In this document: one piece after another, positions 1 through 6,089 of the stretch
Layout: the number at the start of each line of letters is the position of its first letter
Position numbering within the stretch: the first letter of the stretch is position 1
Source: RGIG5270 sp045538635
GTDB taxonomy: Bacteria > Verrucomicrobiota > Lentisphaeria > Victivallales > Victivallaceae
Assembly: GCA_045538635.1 (NCBI GenBank)
Contig: JAZSRU010000070.1
Location: 1-6,132, forward strand
Length of the DNA: 6,132 nt
Reading direction: 5' to 3'
Translations under genes and position numbers: made by a program
Notes under the pieces: generated by a model
What the model was told of the DNA's origin: nothing
Seen by the model: the letters and a program-made list of their open reading frames with translations, nothing else
Database searches by the model: none

Positions 1-224
1 CTCAAATGAGGAGGTATACTGACCAACATATGAATATGATCAGGGCAAGCCTCTGCTTCGTGAATTTCCACTTTCTTTTGCTCACATAAAGTTCGCAAAA
101 TACGCCCGACATCTTCTCTAATCTTACCATATACAATTTGATGGCGAAATTTGGGAGCAAATACTAAATGGTACTTGCATTTCCAACGAGTGTGTGATAA
201 ACTATTAGTAGTATCTTTTGTCAT
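1..224 (-). CDS. tnpA: IS200/IS605-family transposase TnpA, N-terminal 74 residues (partial at window edge)
   Basis: The minus-strand frame starts at an ATG at 224-222 and runs off the window at position 1. It begins MTKDTTNSLSHTRWKCKYHL and continues VFAPKFRHQIVYGK. The WKCKYHLVFAPKFR block is typical of the Y1 (HUH) transposases of the IS200 group. The metal-binding HUH motif is visible as H63-I64-H65 within PDHIHMLVSIPPH. The catalytic tyrosine, expected near residue 125 of a protein of about 150 residues, lies beyond the window. The enzyme cuts and rejoins single-stranded DNA at the hairpin ends of the element. An AAAGGTG Shine-Dalgarno sequence lies just upstream but is buried in an inverted repeat. 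There is no visible frameshift in the part seen, so the gene may be intact. It reads in the same direction as hydG, behind that gene's terminator. Confidence 0.93.
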   Translation of the reverse strand, partial: MTKDTTNSLSHTRWKCKYHLVFAPKFRHQIVYGKIREDVGRILRTLCEQKKVEIHEAEACPDHIHMLVSIPPHL

Positions 225-229
225 TTTTA

Positions 230-290
230 CACCTTTGTTATTACATTAAGTTCGACTGGCAGGTCTGAACATAGTGTGGTAGCAAAGGTG
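230..290 (-). promoter_or_regulatory. tnpA leader stem-loop that sequesters the Shine-Dalgarno site
   Basis: An 8-bp perfect inverted repeat pairs CACCTTTG (230-237) with CAAAGGTG (283-290). In the tnpA transcript the downstream arm is exactly the AAAGGTG ribosome binding site, five bases before the ATG, so the fold would block initiation. The 45-base loop contains a second hairpin (250-256 with 263-270, one bulged base, six-base loop). RBS occlusion by a leader stem-loop is an established control of Salmonella IS200 transposase. Its presence here is read from the sequence, and its function is inferred by analogy. Confidence 0.7.
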
Positions 291-328
291 AACTTTTGCA
301 AACTATTTCTAAAGATTTTTTCGGTACT

Positions 329-345
329 CACCGGCAAAGCCGGTG
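329..345. repeat. Hairpin, probable IS200-type left-end recognition structure
   Basis: CACCGGC and GCCGGTG form a perfect 7-bp stem around an AAA loop. The stem is GC-rich within an AT-rich stretch. A short subterminal hairpin at this distance upstream of tnpA is what Y1 transposases bind and cleave next to. On the plus strand a GGTTTTATT tail follows, so weak terminator activity in that direction is also possible. Cleavage and guide tetranucleotides cannot be assigned without the right end. Confidence 0.6.
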
Positions 346-368
346 GTTTTATTGACCTGAAGGTGTAT

Positions 369-408
369 AAAAAAAGGAAGAAAAAACTTTTTAACAGTTC
401 TTTCTTCC
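369..408 (-). terminator. Rho-independent terminator of the tetR-hydG operon
   Basis: Read on the minus strand, GGAAGAAAGAAC pairs with GTTTTTTCTTCC around a nine-base AT-rich region. Eleven of these twelve pairs are Watson-Crick and one is G-U; a thirteenth T-A pair can close the loop. Seven T residues follow directly. The stem begins 20 bp after the hydG stop codon, so it should end the operon transcript before it enters the insertion element. Confidence 0.85.
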
Positions 409-428
409 ATAATAAAGCCTGTAATAAA

Positions 429-1853
429 TCAGAAATACAAATCACGGACGCCGGATTTGATTTTGCCGAGGCGCTCACGGATAAGTTTGGCTTTTGCCGC
501 ATCTGTAACCTTGGCAAGTTCGCGTTCTATCAGCGCATAGCCGGCGGCTTTTGTCGATTCAGGTGCGTAATCTTCCAGATATTCAGACAATGTCAGCAGC
601 GCATTGGGAGTACAGAAATTATGGATAAATCCGGGAATTGCGTATTCCATAAAATGTTCTCCGGTACGCCCCAAACGGTAACAGCTGGTACAGAAACTCG
701 GAATATAATCTTTGTTCATAAGCCATTCCATAACTTCTCCAAGTTCGCGCAGATCACCGATCTTAAACTGCTCACGGTTGAGCTGCTGTTCTCCGGTACG
801 CTTGGTTTGATATGAACCGATCTCCAAACGGGTTCCGGCATCGATCTGGGAAACTCCGAAGTCGATCACCTGATCACGAATCTCTGCGGATTCGCGCGCA
901 GTCATGATCAATCCGGTATAGGGAACTGCCAGACGCAAAACTGCGACCAGCTGCTTGAATTCCTCATCAGTTGTCTGATATTTCATATCCAATTCAAGAC
1001 CGTGAGCCGGCTTGATGCGCGGAAAACTTATCGTATGCGGGCCGACACCGAATTTATCCTGCAAATGCAATGCGTGAGTAACCAAGCCCAATACCTCAAA
1101 GCGCCAGTCATACAATCCGAAAAGCGCACCGATTCCAAGATCATCACAACCGCCCTCAAATGCGCGGTCCATACCATCCAGACGCCACATATAATCGCCC
1201 TTCATGGTATTTTCGGGATGATAAAGTCTGTAAGCCTGTTTATTGTAAGTTTCCTGAAAAATCTGATAAGTTCCGATCCCGGCTTCCTTGATAATGCGGA
1301 ATCCATCGACAGATTGCGGAGCAGCATTGATATTCACGCGGCGAATCTCACCGTTGCCGACTTTGGTCTGGTAAGTCAACCTGACCGTATGGGCGATAAA
1401 TTCCGGAGAATACATGGGAGCTTCACCGTAAACAAGAATCAACCGTTTATGACCTTCATTTTCAAGTGCCAGAACCTCATTTTTAAGCTCTTCATCAGAG
1501 AGGGTATGGCGGACAGCTGTGGTCAGAGAATTACGGAATCCGCAATATTTACAGTTATTGATACAGTAATTGCCGACATACAACGGAGCAAAAAGCACAA
1601 TACGATTGCCGTAAACATCATTTTTGAGTTTGCGGGCGGTATCATAAATCTCTTCAAGCAAATCGGGAGATTTCACTGCAAGCAAAGCAGCGGTTTCTTC
1701 AACAGAAAGCGGTTTTTTCTCCAGACTTTTAGCGAGAATTTCACGAACCTTGCCGGCATCCTCGACAGTATTGTCGATAAGGGCCTGAATTTTTGCATCA
1801 TCAATAAAATCAAATGCACCTTTGGAAAGAGTTTTGTCAATATCCATCATCAT
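429..1853 (-). CDS. hydG: [FeFe]-hydrogenase H-cluster radical SAM maturase HydG
   Basis: This is a 474-residue protein, the usual HydG length, with no signal peptide, so it acts in the cytoplasm. Family knowledge: HydG cleaves tyrosine with S-adenosylmethionine to p-cresol and dehydroglycine and converts the latter to CO and cyanide on iron, supplying the organometallic synthon for the hydrogenase H-cluster. The radical SAM CX3CX2C motif is seen as C97-INN-C101-KY-C104, inside the conserved block LFAPLYVGNYCINNCKYCGF. The C-terminal CX2CX22C motif that binds the second, synthon-building cluster is C388, C391 and C414. That motif separates HydG from the tyrosine lyase ThiH and from HydE. Other HydG-like blocks are NGEIRRVNIN, GIGTYQIFQETY and KFGVGPHTISFPR. 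The gene starts at the first of three tandem ATGs, behind AAAGGAAA, 12 bp after the tetR stop, so the two are cotranscribed. It ends with TGA. All key cysteines are present and the gene looks functional. No hydE, hydF or hydrogenase gene is in the window. Confidence 0.96.
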   Translation of the reverse strand: MMMDIDKTLSKGAFDFIDDAKIQALIDNTVEDAGKVREILAKSLEKKPLSVEETAALLAVKSPDLLEEIYDTARKLKNDVYGNRIVLFAPLYVGNYCINNCKYCGFRNSLTTAVRHTLSDEELKNEVLALENEGHKRLILVYGEAPMYSPEFIAHTVRLTYQTKVGNGEIRRVNINAAPQSVDGFRIIKEAGIGTYQIFQETYNKQAYRLYHPENTMKGDYMWRLDGMDRAFEGGCDDLGIGALFGLYDWRFEVLGLVTHALHLQDKFGVGPHTISFPRIKPAHGLELDMKYQTTDEEFKQLVAVLRLAVPYTGLIMTARESAEIRDQVIDFGVSQIDAGTRLEIGSYQTKRTGEQQLNREQFKIGDLRELGEVMEWLMNKDYIPSFCTSCYRLGRTGEHFMEYAIPGFIHNFCTPNALLTLSEYLEDYAPESTKAAGYALIERELAKVTDAAKAKLIRERLGKIKSGVRDLYF

Positions 1854-1865
1854 TTTGTGTTTCCT

Positions 1866-2468
1866 TTATATTTTAAAACCATCTATTATGATCTTTTTCA
1901 CCTCTTCTATGCGTTCATCCACAGATAATCCGAGCCATTGAAAAGCGGCATGACGGTTGAAACTCATCAATGCTCCGAGAAAAGACATTGCCGCATATTT
2001 TGAATTCATCTGACGGAAAATTCCGCTCCGGATGCCGTCATCTATTGTCGCCGAAAAACAGTCAATTATACTGTTAAAATACTCCTTGGCACTTGCCGCA
2101 TTTTCCTCATCCTGCGGCACAACGGCAAAACGCGCCATAAAAAGAAAACGGTGCGCTTCAAAATCTTCACAGATAATACGCGCCAGATTGAGCAGTTTTT
2201 CTGTCGGATCGGAACTTACAGCGGCTGCCGCAACGAATTTATTTTTCATATCACACCTTGACTGATTCATCGCATCATCAATCAGCAGCCTCCGCGACGG
2301 GTAATAATTATAAACCGTCATTGAGCTGACTCCGATCTTTTTGGCAACATCGGCAATACTGATCGCATTCAACTCTTTTTCAGCAAGCAGTTCAAAAACG
2401 GCATTACGCATAGTCTTGCGCATAGTTTCTTCCAGAACAATTTTTGCATCCCCGGTCAATCGCGGCAT
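1866..2468 (-). CDS. TetR/AcrR-family transcriptional regulator
   Basis: A 200-residue protein of typical TetR length. The N-terminal helix-turn-helix covers about residues 20-65; ISIADVAKKIGVSSMTVYNY (36-55) followed by YPSRRLLIDDAM gives the classic TetR pattern of recognition helix, Tyr-x-Tyr/His-Tyr and the linker into helix 4. Residues 80-200 form the variable, mostly helical ligand-binding and dimerisation part, so the inducer cannot be read. The start chosen is ATG at 2468 (MPRLTGDAKI), because GAGG lies at proper spacing before it. An in-frame ATG at 2561 would add 31 residues that are basic, AT-biased and translated straight through the promoter and palindrome, so it is rejected. The gene is first in an operon with hydG (12-bp gap). 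It probably represses its own promoter, where a long palindrome overlaps the -10 element and the spacer, and perhaps the divergent genes as well. Its physiological signal is unknown. Confidence 0.93.
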   Translation of the reverse strand: MPRLTGDAKIVLEETMRKTMRNAVFELLAEKELNAISIADVAKKIGVSSMTVYNYYPSRRLLIDDAMNQSRCDMKNKFVAAAAVSSDPTEKLLNLARIICEDFEAHRFLFMARFAVVPQDEENAASAKEYFNSIIDCFSATIDDGIRSGIFRQMNSKYAAMSFLGALMSFNRHAAFQWLGLSVDERIEEVKKIIIDGFKI

Positions 2469-2485
2469 AAAAAACCTCTTTTTTG

Positions 2486-2523
2486 TTTTATAACTTCTAT
2501 AATATACTTTATAAGGTATAAAA
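2486..2523. promoter_or_regulatory. Candidate TetR operator: long imperfect palindrome
   Basis: The site is centred between 2504 and 2505. Plus-strand half-sites are TTATAACTTCTATAA (from 2488) and, on the other strand, TTATACCTTATAAAG (from 2521). Thirteen of 17 pairs match, and two more A-T pairs extend it to 2486-2523. The pattern TTATA-n-CTT-n-TATAA is shared by both halves. It covers the -10 element and the spacer of the predicted tetR promoter, the usual place for an autorepressor. The region is AT-rich, which inflates chance symmetry, but the matched G/C positions (CTT/AAG) support a real site. Confidence 0.6.
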
Positions 2524-2529
2524 TTGCAA
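2501..2529 (-). promoter_or_regulatory. Predicted sigma70-type promoter for tetR-hydG
   Basis: On the minus strand TTGCAA (2529-2524, -35, four of six consensus bases) is separated by 17 bp from TATATT (2506-2501, -10, five of six). Transcription would start near 2494, about 25 bases before the tetR ATG. The downstream half of the palindrome overlies the -10. Assigned by eye; AT richness makes exact elements uncertain. Confidence 0.5.
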
Positions 2530-2570
2530 CTCTTTTTTACTTTTTTTATGGAATTTTTCAAAAAACAGGC

Positions 2571-2576
2571 TATAAT
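2571..2576 (+). promoter_or_regulatory. Predicted -10 element for the oxidoreductase operon
   Basis: A perfect TATAAT lies 45 bp before the oxidoreductase start codon in the divergent gap. No good -35 hexamer sits at 16-18 bp (the sequence there is close to ATGGAA), which may mean activator dependence or simply a weak promoter. The expected start site is near 2583, giving a leader of about 38 bases with CAGGA as the ribosome binding site. Confidence 0.45.
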
Positions 2577-2620
2577 ATATAAATGTCAAAAAAATCAACT
2601 CCTTTCTACAGGAATATGCT

Positions 2621-3688
2621 ATGAAAAAATTTAATATCGGAATCGCCGGATTGGGCAGAGCCGGTTGGAACATGCACTGCGGCGAACTTGACAAACTGCA
2701 GGACGAATTCAACATCGTCAGCGGATGCGATATCGACCCTGTACGCTGTACCGAATTCAAAGAACGCTACCCCAATGCAACCGTTTACGGAAATTATTAT
2801 GATTTCATCCAAGATCCGGATATCGAAATAGTTTCGATCGTCGTCCCCACATTACTCCATGTCGAATACACACGCGCTGCACTCGAAGCAGGCAAAACCG
2901 TTTATCTCGAAAAACCCATCGCCCTCAATGAAGCAGAAATTTCTGAACTCGGCAAACTCCACCGGATGTATCCGAACAAAATATTCATCCGGCACAACAG
3001 ACGCTTTGAGGCAACTTTCAATCACATCATGGAAATCATAAATTCCGGTAAGCTCGGAACTGTTTTTGAAGTACGCCTCGCACGACACCGTTTCCAAATG
3101 CGCAATGACTGGCAGACAATACCTGAATGCGGCGGAGGTCAGCTCAACAACTGGGGTCCGCACCTCATCGACCACGCATTGCGCTTCCTCGACTGCCCGG
3201 TAACTGAAATCTTTTCAAGCCTGCAGAGAATAAATTGCGAGGGAAACGCCGAAGATCATGTAAAATTTGTTCTCACCGGCGCAAACGGCAGAGTTATTGA
3301 TGTTGAAATCTCCGACGGCACAACCATTCCTGCTGATGTCTATCTCGTCATGGGAACTCGCGGCACTCTCCGCTGCTCCGATGAAAAAATTATCGAAATG
3401 CGTACCCTCCCCGCCGATTTCAAGTACCCCGAAAAAAATCCGCACCGCGAATCTCTCCCGCGCAACTGCGGTTACGGCAGTACCGCCAACATTCAATGGG
3501 TGGATGAAAAAATAAATGTCTCCCCCGCAAATCAATACGATATGCACAAAGCTTATCATTATCTTTATCTCGCACTTGTTGGCATTGCAGAATATCCGGT
3601 AACTATGGCACAGGCACTTGATGTTGTACGCACCACATTGCAAATCCGCGAAAAAACACAGGTTTTTCTGCGTAATATAAATTCATAA
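2621..3688 (+). CDS. Gfo/Idh/MocA-family NAD(P)-dependent oxidoreductase
   Basis: A 355-residue cytoplasmic protein of standard family length. The N-terminal Rossmann domain opens with FNIGIAGLGRAGWNMHC (residues 4-20), giving the GxGxxG dinucleotide-binding loop. An acidic residue, D38 of GCDIDP, ends the second strand, compatible with NAD(H) preference. The family EKP motif is E97-K98-P99, K98 being the expected catalytic lysine. The C-terminal substrate domain carries GGGQLNNWGPHLIDHALRFL (171-190), with H181 and D184 in the usual HxxD arrangement. Such enzymes oxidise or reduce hydroxyls of sugars, inositols and sugar conjugates; some use transient oxidation to break glycosidic bonds (GH109-like). 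The substrate here cannot be named. The start codon follows AGGA at good spacing. The next gene begins 37 bp after the stop, without an intervening terminator, so the two form one operon, divergent from tetR-hydG. Confidence 0.94.
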   Translation: MKKFNIGIAGLGRAGWNMHCGELDKLQDEFNIVSGCDIDPVRCTEFKERYPNATVYGNYYDFIQDPDIEIVSIVVPTLLHVEYTRAALEAGKTVYLEKPIALNEAEISELGKLHRMYPNKIFIRHNRRFEATFNHIMEIINSGKLGTVFEVRLARHRFQMRNDWQTIPECGGGQLNNWGPHLIDHALRFLDCPVTEIFSSLQRINCEGNAEDHVKFVLTGANGRVIDVEISDGTTIPADVYLVMGTRGTLRCSDEKIIEMRTLPADFKYPEKNPHRESLPRNCGYGSTANIQWVDEKINVSPANQYDMHKAYHYLYLALVGIAEYPVTMAQALDVVRTTLQIREKTQVFLRNINS

Positions 3689-3725
3689 ATATCAATATTT
3701 TTAATAACTGAAACAAGGAGTTAAT

Positions 3726-5828
3726 ATGAAAATTGAAAAAAATTACGACTTCAGAACCCGTTTTGATGAAGTCCACAAACCCAACCGCCGCGATGCAAGT
3801 TTGAAACCGCAGGCAAATGATTTCGTCATCAATGAAAATACTTTCATCATCATCCCAGCCGATGCCGATGAAACCATCATGACCGCTGCAAGCGACCTGC
3901 AGGATTACTTTTTCAAAAGCATGGATATCAGCTTGAAGCTCAAAAAAGGCGAAGCTGAAGCCAACTCCATTTTCCTCGGCTGCTGCAGCTGCGTTGAAAA
4001 AAATTCATTCCTTTTTGAAGTTACTGCCGACGGCATCAAAATTTTCGGTAACGAATCAAAAGATACCTTCTGCGGTTCAGTTTACCTCGAAGATCAGCTC
4101 AATCTGCGCGAAGGTCTTTTCGTCGAAATCCAGACCCTCACCCGCAAAAAACTTTTCACTCCCAGAATCGTCCACTCCGGTTGGGGTATCGAACTTTTCC
4201 CCGACAGCCACCTCAATGCCATCGCTCACGCAGGTTTTGACGCGGTCGTTGTTTTCGTGACCGGCATCGACAAAACAAACGTCGGCGTCCTTGACATCAA
4301 CAACCTCATCGCCCGCGCAAAAAAATATGGTCTGGGAACTGTCCTTTACAGTTATCTGCCCGCTTACAAACATCCGGATGATCCCGGTGCAAAAGAATTT
4401 TTTGACAGCGTTTACGGTAATCTTTTCCGTTACTATCCCGAAGCTATCGGCGTAATGCTCGTCGGCGAATCCGCCCAGTTCCCCAGCCGCGACCCGCGCA
4501 CTACCGGCAAACGCCACAGCGAAAGTATTGTTGACGGCATTCCCGATGTCAAACCCGCTCCCGGCTGGTTCCCCTGCGAAGACTATCCCCGCTGGATCAA
4601 AGGCGTCGCCGATGCCGTTCACGCAGTCAAAAAAGATGCTCTCGTCATCTTCAATACCTACAACTGGGGCTGGACAGAAGAAAAAGTCCGCCGCGAATTT
4701 CTGGAAAAAATGCCGACCGATGTCGTTATTCAGGTTACTTTTGAAATCTTCAAGAGCATTTCACGCGGTAAATTCAAAGCTTCTGTCATGGACTACACCA
4801 TCTCTGAAGCTGAACCCGGTTTCTACTTCACCAGCGAATGCGCCATCGCCAAAAAATGCGGCATCCCCCTGCTCGCTACTGCCAATACCGCAGGTCTGAC
4901 CTGGGACTTCGGCAGCATCGGCCATGTCCCCGTCCCCCAGCAGTGGATGAAAAAATTCGACAAGCTCAATGAAGCACGCGAAAACTGGGATCTGCTCCGC
5001 TTCTACGACAACCACCACTACGGCTGGGAACCCTCAATCATCTGCGATTTGGGCAAAGCCGCTTTCTGGGCTCCGCAGGTCGATATGAAAGCTCAATTCA
5101 AGAAACTCCTCGTCCGTGACTTCGGCGCAGGCGCAGAACTCATGGAAGAAGGTTACGCTTTCTGGAGCGAAGCCATCAACTACTTCACTCCGACCAATGA
5201 AGACCAGTACGGTCCCTTCCGCGTCGGTCCGAGTTATCCCTTCATTTTCCAACCCAATATCACCCGCACCATGCGCGGCAAAGAAATCCAGTTCCCGACC
5301 AAAGACGGCGCTCACTTCGGCTGGCACATCATCAAAACCATGTATCAGCCGTTTGAAAATATCAATCAGGTTCCCGGCAACCTCCGTCATCCCGAAGAAC
5401 TCGCATCTCTCCGCAAAATGCTTGAGCTGTGGGAAAAAGGTATTGCAAAAATGGAAGAAGCTCTCAAACTTATTCCCGAACGCAAAAAAGAAACTGCCGA
5501 ACGCGAACTCAACCTCGGCCGTTACATCCGCGCCAATATCATCACCGGTATTCACATGAAAGAATGGTACACTCTCAATATGAAACTCCGTACCGCCGAA
5601 ACCGTTGAAGAATCCAACGCATGGCTCGACAAAATCGAAGCTCTCGCTCAAAAGGAAATCGCCAATGCCAAGGAAGCAATTCCCTTTGTCGAACTCGACT
5701 CCCGCCTCGGTTGGGAACCCTCAATGGAATATGTTACCGACAGATGGCACATCGAATGGAAACTCCGTCAGATGGAAAGCATGCTGCTGGAAGTCAAAGA
5801 CTACCGCACCTGCATAAATCTGCAGTAA
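3726..5828 (+). CDS. Glycoside-hydrolase-like protein (GH20/alpha-glucuronidase-type domain layout), substrate unknown
   Basis: A 700-residue protein that I cannot assign to a named enzyme. There is no hydrophobic N-terminal segment, so it should stay in the cytoplasm. Residues about 35-140 (FVINENTFIIIPADADETIM, then alternating helices and strands with SDLQDYF, SIFLGCC, DGIKIFGNE and GSVYLEDQL) resemble the alpha/beta domain that precedes the barrel in GH20, GH67 and related enzymes. Residues about 145-435 look like a TIM barrel: PRIVHSGWGIEL, GFDAVVVFVTG, YGLGTVLYSYLPAY, AIGVMLVGESAQ, ALVIFNTYNWGW, TDVVIQVTFE and GIPLLATANTAGLTWDFG. E248 in VGES and E340 in VTFE are at strand ends and are candidate catalytic acids. 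Residues 440-700 are mainly helical. The motif GWEPS occurs twice, at 433 and 662. AAGGAG precedes the ATG at ideal spacing. The gene is second in an operon with the oxidoreductase, which suggests processing of a sugar conjugate inside the cell. Codons are strongly biased to C-ending forms (CTC, ATC, GTC, TTC), hinting at high expression. Confidence 0.75.
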   Translation: MKIEKNYDFRTRFDEVHKPNRRDASLKPQANDFVINENTFIIIPADADETIMTAASDLQDYFFKSMDISLKLKKGEAEANSIFLGCCSCVEKNSFLFEVTADGIKIFGNESKDTFCGSVYLEDQLNLREGLFVEIQTLTRKKLFTPRIVHSGWGIELFPDSHLNAIAHAGFDAVVVFVTGIDKTNVGVLDINNLIARAKKYGLGTVLYSYLPAYKHPDDPGAKEFFDSVYGNLFRYYPEAIGVMLVGESAQFPSRDPRTTGKRHSESIVDGIPDVKPAPGWFPCEDYPRWIKGVADAVHAVKKDALVIFNTYNWGWTEEKVRREFLEKMPTDVVIQVTFEIFKSISRGKFKASVMDYTISEAEPGFYFTSECAIAKKCGIPLLATANTAGLTWDFGSIGHVPVPQQWMKKFDKLNEARENWDLLRFYDNHHYGWEPSIICDLGKAAFWAPQVDMKAQFKKLLVRDFGAGAELMEEGYAFWSEAINYFTPTNEDQYGPFRVGPSYPFIFQPNITRTMRGKEIQFPTKDGAHFGWHIIKTMYQPFENINQVPGNLRHPEELASLRKMLELWEKGIAKMEEALKLIPERKKETAERELNLGRYIRANIITGIHMKEWYTLNMKLRTAETVEESNAWLDKIEALAQKEIANAKEAIPFVELDSRLGWEPSMEYVTDRWHIEWKLRQMESMLLEVKDYRTCINLQ

Positions 5829-5842
5829 TTCACTGAACTGCC

Positions 5843-5892
5843 AAAAAGGCTGTTGCAAAACCTTGAAAAAGGACATGCAGCAGCCTTTTTTT
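5843..5892 (+). terminator. Strong Rho-independent terminator of the oxidoreductase operon
   Basis: AAAAAGGCTGTTGCA (5843-5857) pairs with TGCAGCAGCCTTTTT (5876-5890) over 15 bp with a single G-U wobble, and the T run continues to 5892. The loop holds a small inner CCTT/AAGG stem. It begins 14 bp after the stop codon at 5828. Because the left arm starts with five A residues, it could also work, less strongly, in the other direction. Confidence 0.9.
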
Positions 5893-5963
5893 ATATGACT
5901 CTGCACGAAAACTGTACTTATAATTTGAAAGGCTCTGTACTAAACATTGACTGATTTTTTATT

Positions 5964-5990
5964 GCAAGGGGGCTTGCGCCGCCCCCTTGC
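5964..5990. repeat. GC-rich perfect inverted repeat
   Basis: GCAAGGGGGC (5964-5973) and GCCCCCTTGC (5981-5990) form a perfect 10-bp stem around a seven-base TTGCGCC loop. No T run follows on either side at the right distance (GACCCTGG downstream), so it is not a standard intrinsic terminator. The run of five G:C pairs stands out against the AT-rich flank. Confidence 0.75.
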
Positions 5991-6089
5991 GACCCTGGCG
6001 GGGGATATCCATCCCCGTTTTGTAACGCTGGCGCGATAGTGTCAGCGGCTGAGTGGTGTCAGTCTTGTCTGGTTGTGGCAAAATGTTTC

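Larger units (their letters stand above)
1..355 (-). mobile_element. IS200/IS605-family insertion sequence, left-end part (cut by window edge)
   Basis: This stretch holds the 5' portion of a tnpA gene, its structured leader and a 7-bp perfect hairpin about 105 bp upstream of the start codon. That order is the arrangement expected for the left end of single-gene IS200-type elements, which lack terminal inverted repeats and use subterminal hairpins for recognition by the transposase. The outer boundary is approximate: these elements make no target-site duplication and the other end is outside the window. The boundary probably lies between the hairpin (ends 345) and the hydG terminator (starts 369). 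The remainder of the element continues past position 1. Confidence 0.75.

Noticed and set aside
276..815. Plus-strand open frame of 179 codons covering the IS edge and hydG 3' end
   Set aside because: It runs across the IS leader, the terminator and antisense to the conserved HydG C-terminus, with Cys/Phe-rich meaningless composition.
429..1853. ThiH (2-iminoacetate synthase) or HydE as the identity of the radical SAM gene
   Set aside because: The C-terminal CX2CX22C motif at C388, C391 and C414 is the HydG signature, and the length and conserved blocks agree with HydG.
1002..1928. Long plus-strand open frame of 308 codons opposite hydG and tetR
   Set aside because: It lies antisense across two well-identified genes, matches no family I recognise, and has no plausible ribosome binding site context. 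It is a shadow frame.
2469..2561. Upstream in-frame ATG at 2561 extending the TetR protein by 31 residues
   Set aside because: The extra stretch is low-complexity and basic, runs through the predicted promoter and palindrome, and is not part of the TetR fold. The ATG at 2468 has a GAGG ribosome binding site and gives the usual 200-residue length.
3689..3725. Separate promoter or terminator between the oxidoreductase and GH-like genes
   Set aside because: The 37-bp gap has only AT-rich sequence and the AAGGAG ribosome binding site; no stem with a T run or paired -35/-10 is convincing.
4077..5651. Antisense frames of 181 and 205 codons opposite the GH-like gene
   Set aside because: They arise from the strong codon bias of the plus-strand gene and have Phe/Gly/Val-rich sequences typical of antisense shadows.
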